This document shows, piece after piece, positions 16,243 through 23,549 of a stretch of DNA of 64,000 bases; position 1 is the first letter of the stretch, and every line of letters begins with the position of its first letter. The stretch is from an uncultured Alphaproteobacteria bacterium (GTDB taxonomy: Bacteria > Pseudomonadota > Alphaproteobacteria > RF32 > CAG-239). The position numbers were made by a program, and so were the translations under genes. A model generated the notes under the pieces. It did no database searches, was not told the origin of the DNA, and saw only the letters and a list, made by a program, of their open reading frames with translations. The stretch covers positions 1 through 64,000 of the forward strand of contig CALXTN010000003.1 in NCBI GenBank assembly GCA_944391405.1, written 5' to 3'.

Positions 16243-16692
16243 CTATTGAAACGTTACAACGTAACAATTCAATTGCATATTATTAATCTGTTCGACAATT
16301 CTTTCTCCGTCGACTTCAAAAATACCACTCATCGTAGCATTGTACCCGAATGGATGGTTTCCTTTGTTTCGGATATTGTTTAGTATCCAATACAAATCTA
16401 TGGATATAAAACCTCCATATATTGCAAATAGCATTTTGACAATTTGCTTACTTCCATGAAAGGCATATTTTCTTTTTTCCGGTTTTGTTGGATATTCAAC
16501 TAATACTTGTATCTCTTCTGGATTAATTTTTGCCAAATATTTCGCACTTGCAATGTATGTTGCTGCGCCGTCGTACTCGTTGTTGCCAATATAACGAAAA
16601 AAGAAAATATCTTTTTTCTTAGATATTAATTGTACGTGCATATTTTTTTCTATATACGATAGAAAAATTTTTTCTTGTTCTTGTGTTATCAT
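16243..16692 (-). CDS. hypothetical protein within the solenoid cluster
   Basis: I do not recognise this 149-aa protein. It has no signal peptide. The sequence mixes strands and helices (DIFFFRYIGNN, EEIQVLVEYPT, and a hydrophobic segment around MLFAIYGGFISIDLYWIL) and ends in NCYVVTFQ. It is the only gene of opposite strand inside the repeat-protein cluster and shares no similarity with its neighbours. No convincing Shine-Dalgarno precedes ATG 16692; ATACACAT lies there instead. It sits between the terminator of the dead cassette D and the promoter of cassette E, and may have arrived with the rearrangement that broke D. Confidence 0.6.
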   Translation of the reverse strand: MITQEQEKIFLSYIEKNMHVQLISKKKDIFFFRYIGNNEYDGAATYIASAKYLAKINPEEIQVLVEYPTKPEKRKYAFHGSKQIVKMLFAIYGGFISIDLYWILNNIRNKGNHPFGYNATMSGIFEVDGERIVEQINNMQLNCYVVTFQ

Positions 16693-16773
16693 ATGTGTAT
16701 ATTTTTAATAGTTATAATAATTTATTTTCTAAATTAAGTTTACTCGCTTTCTGTTTTTTGTCAACAACCTTTC

Positions 16774-16850
16774 TTGACAAATTTATTGACCTCTTTATAA
16801 TGCTCGTATCAATTTAATTTTATGTTGTACTATTTTATCTTTTTACCATT
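16774..16850 (+). promoter_or_regulatory. cassette E promoter and variant leader with overlapping mini-ORF
   Basis: TTGACA (16774-16779), 16 bp, perfect TATAAT (16796-16801). The mini-ORF starts ATG-TTG-TAC-TAT at 16822. TTT replaces the TAA stop, so it runs 10 codons and ends with a TGA at 16852-16854 that overlaps the main ATG at 16851. Distances match the other cassettes. Confidence 0.65.
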
Positions 16851-17459
16851 ATGAAAGCTATTGAAATTTGGGACAATTTCCTTGCTGATAAGCAACAGTT
16901 GTCTGAAAAAGATGAACTTATTTTTGTACGTAAGGGGCACGATGAATGGCTCTTAAAATATCTGCAAAAATTTTCTCTTGGTGAAAAAGCAGAACTCCTT
17001 CTCATCACTTATCGTTCTCATCAGGTTGTATTGGATTATATTTATTTCTCCAATGAACCTTTTTTTCTTCAGTCTGAAGAGGCCTTGTTGAAACGAAAAG
17101 ATACCGAACTCATTTTGAGATACGCTCATAAATTCTGTTTTGTTCCTGAACTTCATGAACTTATGGTCAACATTTCTGATGAAGAGGTCTTGCTAGGATA
17201 TTTTCTTGAGGAGCAGTTGTCTCCTGAGGGAGAAATAAAACTTATTGAGCGAAACTCCTATAAACTTTTTAGTGCGTATATCACAGAGTATGCTCTTAAT
17301 GAAAAAGCAGAGCACTTTCTGATTGAACAGAAAAAATATAACTTGTTCAAAATCTATGTTTCTGAACACGATCGTATTGCTCAATCATCTTTGGATTTGT
17401 TGGCTAATTCTCGTGACGAAGAAATGCTGGATATTTTCCGAGAATTCTGCTTACGCTAA
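16851..17459 (+). CDS. solenoid repeat protein E (202 aa, short family member)
   Basis: This is a short, intact member of the repeat family. Its 202 residues consist of about six units of 30-34 residues, clearest in EIKLIERNSYKLFSAYITEYAL and AEHFLIEQKKYNLFKIYVSEH. The consensus is E-x-x-LI-x-x-x-x-x-x-L-x-x-Y-[IV]-x-E-x-x-L. The protein is acidic, soluble and without a signal peptide. It lacks the GCSKK N-terminal block of B and C, so it may represent the bare repeat module or a deletion derivative. It is expressed from its own strong promoter with the leader, and the start overlaps the mini-ORF stop. Function is unknown. Confidence 0.75.
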   Translation: MKAIEIWDNFLADKQQLSEKDELIFVRKGHDEWLLKYLQKFSLGEKAELLLITYRSHQVVLDYIYFSNEPFFLQSEEALLKRKDTELILRYAHKFCFVPELHELMVNISDEEVLLGYFLEEQLSPEGEIKLIERNSYKLFSAYITEYALNEKAEHFLIEQKKYNLFKIYVSEHDRIAQSSLDLLANSRDEEMLDIFREFCLR

Positions 17460-17474
17460 AAATTTATTAATGAA

Positions 17475-17510
17475 AAACTCTCTATCCTTTGTGGCTAGAG
17501 AGTTTTTTTA
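17475..17510 (+). terminator. terminator of cassette E
   Basis: Perfect 9-bp stem (17476-17484 with 17496-17504) and T-run. It reaches the last bases before the convergent transporter gene. Confidence 0.75.
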
Positions 17511-18899
17511 TTAGAATTCAGCGATTGCTTTTCCGCTTCGCCAGTTTTGTTCTATCTGCTCCAAAGAGCGCCCTTTCGTTTCCGGAATGTATTTCCATGT
17601 GTAGAATAAACTAAAAATTCCGACCACTCCAAAAATACTAAAGGTTAATGCTTCGCCGATTGTTGCAAGCAATGTTGGAAAAATTAAAGCAACAATAAAG
17701 TTAAATACAAAGTTGGACATTGTTGCTATGCTCATTGCAGTTCCTCTTATTGCCAACGGCATGATTTCTGATATTAATATCCATGCAATCGGACCTAATG
17801 AAAAAGCGAAACTTGCAATAAATGTTATAATACTACCTACCGCTACCCATTTTGTATCGTAGCCATAATTACTGCTTAGCCAGAATGAGACGGATAAAAC
17901 AAACAAACTTACCGTAATACCGCTTAATCCCGCATATAATAATGGTTTACGTCCTAATCTGTCTGTAAAGAATATGGCCACAAATGTCATTGCAAAATTG
18001 ACAACACCTACTCCGACAGATGCATATAAAGCTCCAATGTTATCTGTAAAACCAGCTGCTTTAAATATTGTTGCCGCATAGTAGATAATTGTATTTATAC
18101 CTGTGCAGATTTGAATGAACATTATAAAAATACCAACTAATACAGGACGCAACATCCAATTTTCAAAGACTTTTCCTTTTTTCTTTTCACTTACTTTTAA
18201 TGTTGCTTGAATTTCTTTAACTTGTTTGTCAGCATCTTCTTCCGGTTCAATCTTTTTGAAAATTTCCTTTGCTTCACTATAACGACGGCGACTTATTAAC
18301 CAACGAGGTGTATCGCCCAAGAAACTAATACCTACAAGTAAAATAACTGCCGGTATCAATCCAGCTCCCAACATCCAGCGCCAGTTATATTCCGATAATG
18401 CAAATACTCTGTTGATTAAGTATGAGAACAAAATTCCTGCCGTAATTGCTAATTGATACAAAGAAACCAACATTCCTCTAACTTTTTGCGGTGATAACTC
18501 TGATAAATACAACGGTATCACAAAGTTTACCATACCTATTGCCAATCCCAATATCATGCGACCACAAACCAACCATCCCACACTCGGGGCGAATCCGCAA
18601 ATTACAGAACCTATCGCAAAAATTGTCGCCGTTGCTATGATGACTTTTTTACGGCCATACACATCTGCCAATACGCCATTTACCGCAGCACCAACAACGG
18701 CTCCGACTAATGCGGAACTTACGACCCAGCCTTGTTGTAATGTGCTTAGCGGCCAACTTTCATTAATGTAGAGTAACGCTCCTGAAATTACTCCTGTATC
18801 AAATCCGGAAAGTAATCCTCCTAATGAGGCTATTCCTGCAATTACATATAGTAAAAAGTGCTTTATACGTCCTTTGTTTTGAATTGTTGTCGCATTCAT
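17511..18899 (-). CDS. MFS sugar/proton symporter (sugar porter family)
   Basis: This 462-aa protein has twelve predicted membrane helices and the sugar-porter signatures. They are GFDTGVISGAL in helix 1, the G-x-x-x-D-x-x-GRKK loop (ADVYGRKK), RMILGLAIGMVNFVIPLYLSELSP with PxYxxE-like spacing, DRLGRKPLL, and PETKGRSLEQIE at the C-terminal cytoplasmic end. It is of the XylE/GalP/AraE type and should import a monosaccharide with H+. The substrate cannot be fixed from sequence. GGAAA and AAGGA precede the start. The gene stands alone. Confidence 0.9.
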   Translation of the reverse strand: MNATTIQNKGRIKHFLLYVIAGIASLGGLLSGFDTGVISGALLYINESWPLSTLQQGWVVSSALVGAVVGAAVNGVLADVYGRKKVIIATATIFAIGSVICGFAPSVGWLVCGRMILGLAIGMVNFVIPLYLSELSPQKVRGMLVSLYQLAITAGILFSYLINRVFALSEYNWRWMLGAGLIPAVILLVGISFLGDTPRWLISRRRYSEAKEIFKKIEPEEDADKQVKEIQATLKVSEKKKGKVFENWMLRPVLVGIFIMFIQICTGINTIIYYAATIFKAAGFTDNIGALYASVGVGVVNFAMTFVAIFFTDRLGRKPLLYAGLSGITVSLFVLSVSFWLSSNYGYDTKWVAVGSIITFIASFAFSLGPIAWILISEIMPLAIRGTAMSIATMSNFVFNFIVALIFPTLLATIGEALTFSIFGVVGIFSLFYTWKYIPETKGRSLEQIEQNWRSGKAIAEF

Positions 18900-19045
18900 A
18901 TTGGAAATCCTTTCACTCTTTTGATGTTTTATTTAGTTTAGCATTAATAGTTTTAAAATTGTTTAAATTATTCCCTCTTTATCCTTGACAAAAATTGACA
19001 AACATTATATCTTGTTTTTTGATTAAATATAATTTAGTTACAGCT

Positions 19046-19603
19046 ATGAAAAGATTAATTATTTTTAGACACGGTAGTTACGATGAATACAAAAATTTAA
19101 CTGAGACTTGTGCTCAGGAACTTTTTTTGAAGGCTCGTCATATTCGAGAATTTATCGGTCAACCTGCTGCAATTTTTGCTTCTCCAATCAAACGAGCTTG
19201 GCAAACAGCTAATGTTCTTAATTTTGCTTTTGGTAACGTTCCTTTGTTTCAAAAAGATGAATTAAGAGATTTTAACGCTCTTAGCATTCTTTCTTTTGCT
19301 AAAAGATTTGCTGATGAAGCGCAACAAAATTTTGCAGATAAAGATGTGCTTGTTTGGGTTACACACGAACCTTCTGTGCACGAATTGATGGGAATCACGC
19401 TGGATACATCAGAATGGATTGTTCTTGAGGCACCCGAGTGGGAGAAAATTTTTGAACCGAAGTTCAGAAAAATTTATCACCCTTTGAATTTTATTTCATC
19501 CCAAGGATATTCCTCTCGTGAAGCTTTCCATAAATTGGTGGAATGGACGATGGATGAACTTTCTGATGAAGAAGCGCAAAAAATCAGTTCTCTTTTGAAA
19601 TGA
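19046..19603 (+). CDS. SixA-like histidine phosphatase
   Basis: This 185-aa protein of the histidine phosphatase superfamily has the catalytic R8-H9-G10, the second Arg in ASPIKRAWQT near residue 50, and the second His in VTHEPSVHE near residue 112. The short form lacking inserts resembles SixA, which dephosphorylates phosphohistidine on signalling proteins. A tandem TTGACA/TTGACA region at 18985-19000 may provide the promoter. The earlier in-frame start at 18995 would overlap that promoter, so ATG 19046 is preferred although its Shine-Dalgarno is weak. Other small-molecule phosphatases of this fold remain possible. Confidence 0.75.
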   Translation: MKRLIIFRHGSYDEYKNLTETCAQELFLKARHIREFIGQPAAIFASPIKRAWQTANVLNFAFGNVPLFQKDELRDFNALSILSFAKRFADEAQQNFADKDVLVWVTHEPSVHELMGITLDTSEWIVLEAPEWEKIFEPKFRKIYHPLNFISSQGYSSREAFHKLVEWTMDELSDEEAQKISSLLK

Positions 19604-19621
19604 TTTTTTTCCTTTGTTCTT

Positions 19622-19650
19622 AAAAACTCTCCATTTCGGAGAGTTTTTTA
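19622..19650 (+). terminator. terminator of the SixA-like gene
   Basis: Perfect 11-bp stem (19622-19632 with 19638-19648), 5-nt loop, T6 within the right arm. Confidence 0.8.
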
Positions 19651-19714
19651 TGTTTACTAATCTTTTTATTGCGATATTATAGTCTTTAGTTTCTTGTTTT
19701 TCAGGTTTTGTACA

Positions 19715-20293
19715 ATGGATTATTTAGCGCAATCTAAACTCAATACATCAATAGCTCAGAAAATTATTAGCGATAGCCGTATTATTCCTTTATGGCAATC
19801 CGTGGGAGCTCGTGTTAATCTGGTCGGTTCTCTTAGAATCGGAGTATTGGCTAAACACCTTGATATAGATTTTCATATTTACACTTCTGAACTTGATGTT
19901 TCTCAAAGTTTTGCCGTTATGGCGCAAATCGCTCTTAATCCCGCTGTTCAAAAAATTGAATTCATCAATCTGGCACAAACTGATGAATGTTGCTTTGAGT
20001 GGCACGTTTGGTATGAAGACAATGATGGGAATTTGTGGCAGATGGATATTATTCAAATCAAAAGCGGTTCTCGTTATGATGGATATTTTGAGCGTGTTGT
20101 TGAAACTATTAAATCGAAAATGTCTGAGGATATGAAGAAAACTATTCTTCAACTTAAATTCGAAACGCCAGATACTCTTAAAATTGTAAGTATTGAATAT
20201 TATAAAGCAGTTATTCAAGACGGTATTACTAATTTTGATGATTTCTTAAAATGGCGTTCAGAACACCATTTTGAGGGGATTATTGAGTGGTAA
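19715..20293 (+). CDS. putative nucleotidyltransferase-fold protein
   Basis: This 192-aa protein carries the polymerase-beta-like nucleotidyltransferase pattern. G38-S39-L-R is followed by D50-I-D52 in a strand, with a third candidate metal ligand in LWQMDII (D111). Such proteins transfer nucleotides to small molecules, proteins or RNA. The long linker after DxD and the C-terminal helices do not resemble a named subfamily I can identify. ATG 19715 is chosen over an in-frame start at 19694. No partner antitoxin-like ORF adjoins it. Fold assignment is moderate and the substrate unknown. Confidence 0.55.
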   Translation: MDYLAQSKLNTSIAQKIISDSRIIPLWQSVGARVNLVGSLRIGVLAKHLDIDFHIYTSELDVSQSFAVMAQIALNPAVQKIEFINLAQTDECCFEWHVWYEDNDGNLWQMDIIQIKSGSRYDGYFERVVETIKSKMSEDMKKTILQLKFETPDTLKIVSIEYYKAVIQDGITNFDDFLKWRSEHHFEGIIEW

Positions 20294-20300
20294 TTCTTTC

Positions 20301-20771
20301 TTATATTGCTTGTTTGCAAACATCTACCCATATTGAAGTCGGCGTATATTTTTTTAATTCTTCAGGTGTCACTTCTATTGCACTGTTAGAACTGCCACAG
20401 GCTGGATATACGCTTTGAAATCTTTTTAGTGACTCATCTAAATATATTGTAACATTTTCTGGTACACCAAATGGACAAACACCTCCTATAGCATGTCCTA
20501 TACATTCAGTTACTTCTTCTGGTGTGAGCATTTTAGCTTTTACATGAAACAAAGCTTTGTACTTGGCGTTATCAATTTTGCAATCTCCTGCCATTACAAT
20601 TAATATAGCTTTATCTTTTACTGCAAAAGACAACGTCTTAGCAATGCGACAAGGCTCGCATCCTAATGCTTGTGCAGCTAGTTCTACTGTTGCACTTGAT
20701 ACCGGAAATTCTAAAATTCTATTTTCTGCACCAAATTGTTTTAGATATTCTCTCGCTTTTTCTATACTCAT
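20301..20771 (-). CDS. YbaK/EbsC-type aminoacyl-tRNA deacylase
   Basis: This 156-aa protein of the YbaK/ProX editing family hydrolyses misacylated tRNA (Cys- or Ala-tRNA(Pro) in characterised members). Typical blocks are SSATVELAAQALGCEPCRIAKTL near residue 25, the Lys-containing MAGDCKIDNAKYK, GHAIGGVCPFGVP near 95, and VYPACGSSNSAIEVTPEELK. Length fits the free-standing single-domain form. The gene is monocistronic and convergent with the preceding gene, with only 7 bases between stops. Confidence 0.85.
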   Translation of the reverse strand: MSIEKAREYLKQFGAENRILEFPVSSATVELAAQALGCEPCRIAKTLSFAVKDKAILIVMAGDCKIDNAKYKALFHVKAKMLTPEEVTECIGHAIGGVCPFGVPENVTIYLDESLKRFQSVYPACGSSNSAIEVTPEELKKYTPTSIWVDVCKQAI

Positions 20772-20832
20772 TTAGAAAATCTCTTTCTTTTCATATTTTA
20801 TCATGGCTCTTTTATGTTTGTCAGATAATTAA

Positions 20833-20862
20833 AAGAGGGTTGTAATTTCTTACAACCCTCTG
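20833..20862 (-). terminator. terminator of the rplM-rpsI operon
   Basis: Perfect 11-bp stem (20835-20845 with 20850-20860), 4-nt loop, T-run on the minus strand, 30 bases after rpsI. Confidence 0.85.
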
Positions 20863-20890
20863 AAAATATTTGATATTTTCGTAATACCAA

Positions 20891-21376
20891 TTAACGTTTA
20901 GAGAATTGGTAAGAACGACGTGCTTTAGCACGACCGTATTTCTTACGTTCTACAACACGATCATCACGTGTTAAGAAACCAGCTTGTTTCAAAACTGAAC
21001 GAAGTTCTGGTTCATATTCATTCAAAGCTTTAGAAATACCGTGTTTGATTGCACCAGCTTGACCTGATAAACCACCGCCTTGTACTGTGCATACTACGTC
21101 AAATTCGTTTTCACGATTTGTGATTTCAAACGGTTGGTTAATGATCATTTTCAAAACCGGACGTGCAAAGTATGTATCAATCGGTTTTTCGTTAATTGTG
21201 ATATTACCTTTACCAGGCATAATCCATACACGTGCGACAGCGTTCTTTCTTTTACCTGTAGCATAAGAACGACCTTGTTTGTCACGAGAAGGTTTACGTT
21301 TTGCTTCAACAGTTGCTGAGGAAGATGCAACAGCTTCTTTGATTTCTGTTAAAGATTCAATTTTTTTATTAGCCAT
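20891..21376 (-). CDS. rpsI: 30S ribosomal protein S9
   Basis: This 161-aa protein has the universal S9 core. [15 protein letters not shown] starts near residue 39, [19 protein letters not shown] is in the middle, and the basic C-terminal tail RRSYQFSKR reaches the P-site tRNA. The roughly 35-residue N-terminal extension, Ser/Ala/Lys-rich, matches alphaproteobacterial-type S9 rather than the short gammaproteobacterial form. The start overlaps the rplM stop by one base. Confidence 0.97.
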   Translation of the reverse strand: MANKKIESLTEIKEAVASSSATVEAKRKPSRDKQGRSYATGKRKNAVARVWIMPGKGNITINEKPIDTYFARPVLKMIINQPFEITNRENEFDVVCTVQGGGLSGQAGAIKHGISKALNEYEPELRSVLKQAGFLTRDDRVVERKKYGRAKARRSYQFSKR

Positions 21377-21843
21377 TACAGTTCACTCCTTTTGTTCTTT
21401 TCATTCATTGACGCAATATCCAAAACTTCAGGATTTTGTGCTGCGTGTGGATGATTTTCACCTGCATATACCTTTAATTTTGTCATTTGTTGACGTCCCA
21501 TTGGATTACGGGAAATCATGCGTTCTACTGCTTTTTCAATTACTCTTTCAGGGAAACGGCTGTTCAAAATCTTGCCGGCTGTGGTTTCTTTAATTCCGCC
21601 AATCCAGCCAGTGTGTTTATAATATTTCTTATCAGTCAATTTCTTGCCTGTTAATTTTACTTTATCTGCGTTGATTACAACAACATAGTCACCACAGTCC
21701 AAGTTCGGAGTGAAATAAGGTTTGTTTTTACCGCGAAGTAAAATTGCTACTTGTGCAGCCAAACGACCTAATACGACATCTGTTGCATCAACAACATACC
21801 ATTTTCTTTTAATATCAGATGGTTTTGTTGCATATGTATTCAT
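21376..21843 (-). CDS. rplM: 50S ribosomal protein L13
   Basis: This 155-aa L13 protein is recognised by [48 protein letters not shown], and [30 protein letters not shown]. It belongs to the early-assembling part of the large subunit. It is the first gene of the standard rplM-rpsI operon, with GAGA preceding the ATG and a sigma-70-like promoter upstream. Confidence 0.97.
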   Translation of the reverse strand: MNTYATKPSDIKRKWYVVDATDVVLGRLAAQVAILLRGKNKPYFTPNLDCGDYVVVINADKVKLTGKKLTDKKYYKHTGWIGGIKETTAGKILNSRFPERVIEKAVERMISRNPMGRQQMTKLKVYAGENHPHAAQNPEVLDIASMNEKNKRSEL

Positions 21844-21885
21844 TTTATGGTCTCTTTTCTAAAAAATTAAGTTAAATTCGTGTTT

Positions 21886-21913
21886 AATATATGGATATTT
21901 ACGCATTTGTCAA
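21886..21913 (-). promoter_or_regulatory. predicted rplM-rpsI promoter
   Basis: The minus strand reads TTGACA (21908-21913), 16 bp, TATATT (21886-21891), about 43 bases before the rplM ATG. Confidence 0.55.
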
Positions 21914-21940
21914 TATAAAAATTTCATTTATTTTCAATCT

Positions 21941-21974
21941 GTTAATTTAAGGTATTATAATACCTTAAATTAAC
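21941..21974. repeat. 34-bp perfect palindrome upstream of rplM
   Basis: The 34 bases equal their own reverse complement with no interruption. It begins 28 bases upstream of the rplM -35 box, in a gene-free stretch of about 500 bases (21844-22347). No T-run marks it as a terminator of a known gene. It could be a dimeric-regulator site or the end of an unannotated transcript. A second, 9-bp inverted repeat lies at 22039-22061. Nothing else gene-like was seen in this gap. Confidence 0.6.
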
Positions 21975-22286
21975 CTTTTGTTTTTACTGCTTTATCTCTT
22001 TTATGATATTCTTGGAATTATTTTTACTATAAAGGTAAAAAAGTTATGTTGATATAACTTTTATTTATGCCTGGCAGCTCTTTTATTTATGCATGATAAC
22101 TCTCTTTGTAGTTATGATTATCCAAACTCTGCAAAACGTTGATGAGCTTTGTGTCAATTTTAAAAGCAAAATGAGATGCGAATAAAAATAGCTAGTATTA
22201 ATAGTTATTATTTTGATTTTTTATATGAAAATGGAATTTTTCGAAAAAAATCGCATTCAAAAAAAACGCTAATCATTTGTTTCTCA

Positions 22287-22315
22287 TTGATTTTTTCTTT
22301 AAATTATGATAGAAT
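22287..22315 (+). promoter_or_regulatory. promoter of the Lys-rich glycine-domain protein
   Basis: TTGATT (22287-22292), 17-bp spacer, TAGAAT (22310-22315), 32 bases before the start codon. Confidence 0.55.
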
Positions 22316-22347
22316 TATTTATAAGCTGTTTATCGTGGAGATGAATT

Positions 22348-23337
22348 ATGAGTGAACTAAATGATGCTAAAATTAATTATTTTGAACAAAACAATAATAT
22401 TAAGCAATCTCTTAAGTCGCAAAGCAACCTTAATAGTTTTCTTGCAGCTGTGTCTGCAAAATCAGCATCCTCTTTTACTTGTTCTCAGGATGATTTTGAA
22501 AAACTTATGACGTACCTTTCTGATCAACAGAAACAATCTCTTCAATTTACATCTACTAATGGCTTTGTTCATGTAAAGATTATTCCCTCTTCCCGCAACA
22601 AAGAGGATAATACTCAGAAAAAAACATCTTCCCCCAAAGAAGATAAATTTTCTCAAGAATCTGAGGAGAAGATGGATGATCAATTGGATAAAAAACGTAA
22701 AGAAAAGAAAAAAAACAATAAAAAAAACAAAAAAGCAGTTCAAAAGAAAACTGCAAAACTAAAAAATGAAGCTGCTGAAAGAGCTAATAAAATGGATAAA
22801 TTTCTTAATCGCTCCAAAAAATTATCTTCTTCCAAAGAAGCTCTTTCTCGTATTGGCAAAAAGAAAATTTTGTGTAAATCTTCTTCTAAAGTTTTAGCTA
22901 AAACTGCTGCAAAATCGGCAACAAAGGCTACATCAAAGATTTTAGGTAAAGCAGCCCTCAAATCCTTAATTAAGAAAATTCCTGTCGTTAGTTTAGCTGC
23001 GGGATGTGTTTTTGCTTATCAACGTATTAAAGACGGGGACTGGAAAGGTGCTATCGGTGAGGTTGCTTCCGGTGCTCTTGGATGTATTCCCGGGGTTGGA
23101 ACTGCTGCAAGTGTTGCTGTTGATGCAGGGCTTGCTACTAGAGATATTTATAATGAGCATCAAGTTTCTTCTGATAATATTAAGGAAGTGCAAACTCCAC
23201 AAATTGTACCGCAACAACTTCGACATGATATAGATCAGAGAGGAATTGTTGAAAAAACTTCTGATAAAACGGTTCAAACTTCATTATCTCTTAATAACTC
23301 TTCTTTATTACAAAAATTTTCAGAAAATTCTCGTTAA
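22348..23337 (+). CDS. Lys-rich protein with C-terminal glycine-rich hydrophobic domain
   Basis: I cannot name this 329-aa protein. Residues 1-85 are polar. Residues about 90-160 are extremely Lys/Glu-rich, with runs such as KKKNNKKNKK and a predicted coiled coil. A Lys/Ala/Ser-rich segment follows (KVLAKTAAKSATKATSK). Residues about 215-270 form a compact hydrophobic, Gly-rich module: VVSLAAGCVFAYQRI, then GDWKGAIGEVASG, IPGVGTAASVAVDAG and ATRD. Such modules occur in membrane-inserting or secreted effector-like proteins. No signal peptide is present, so any export would need a dedicated system. GGAG precedes the ATG. It is monocistronic and flanked by large gaps. Confidence 0.7.
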   Translation: MSELNDAKINYFEQNNNIKQSLKSQSNLNSFLAAVSAKSASSFTCSQDDFEKLMTYLSDQQKQSLQFTSTNGFVHVKIIPSSRNKEDNTQKKTSSPKEDKFSQESEEKMDDQLDKKRKEKKKNNKKNKKAVQKKTAKLKNEAAERANKMDKFLNRSKKLSSSKEALSRIGKKKILCKSSSKVLAKTAAKSATKATSKILGKAALKSLIKKIPVVSLAAGCVFAYQRIKDGDWKGAIGEVASGALGCIPGVGTAASVAVDAGLATRDIYNEHQVSSDNIKEVQTPQIVPQQLRHDIDQRGIVEKTSDKTVQTSLSLNNSSLLQKFSENSR

Positions 23338-23420
23338 ATGAATACTAATCAGCTTATATAGAATCTAAGCTTCTAAAGTTCAGCTATAACGGACATTCTT
23401 ATGTATAATGAGATTTAATT

Positions 23421-23452
23421 ATAAAAGAGTAGTTTGAGTTCTCTTTTTTAAC
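23421..23452 (+). terminator. weak terminator after the Lys-rich protein gene
   Basis: AAAAGAG is followed by a short loop and CTCTTTTTT: 7-bp arms then T-run. The arms are A/T-rich, so the call is tentative. Confidence 0.35.
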
Positions 23453-23502
23453 TGCTTTCAATATATAGAACACTATTATAAATATGATTAAGTATCTATT
23501 CC

Positions 23503-23543
23503 CATCAAAGAGAACAAGGATAGTAGCCTTGTTCTCTTTGATG
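23503..23543. terminator. tkt terminator (long symmetric hairpin)
   Basis: Perfect 17-bp arms at 23503-23519 and 23527-23543 with a 7-nt loop, just past the tkt stop on the minus strand. Neither side has a long T-run, but position and stem strength fit a terminator. Confidence 0.6.
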
Positions 23544-23549
23544 ACTCTT

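Noticed and set aside
10096-17459. Repeat proteins considered as HEAT, TPR, Sel1 or ankyrin proteins.
   Set aside because: The unit lacks the TPR A/G/Y-P pattern, the Sel1 LGxxYxxG pattern and the ankyrin TPLH pattern; HEAT-like folding remains possible but no HEAT signature is visible.
19645-19714. A further ATGTTT-type leader resembling the cassette mini-ORF before the nucleotidyltransferase-like gene.
   Set aside because: The frame runs eleven codons, the spacing to the main ATG is about 66 bases rather than 26-29, and it starts inside the preceding terminator; similarity looks like AT-rich coincidence.
23503-23543. Long 17-bp inverted repeat considered as an attachment or integration site.
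   Set aside because: It lies immediately after the tkt stop codon and a terminator explains it; no integrase or direct-repeat partner was seen.
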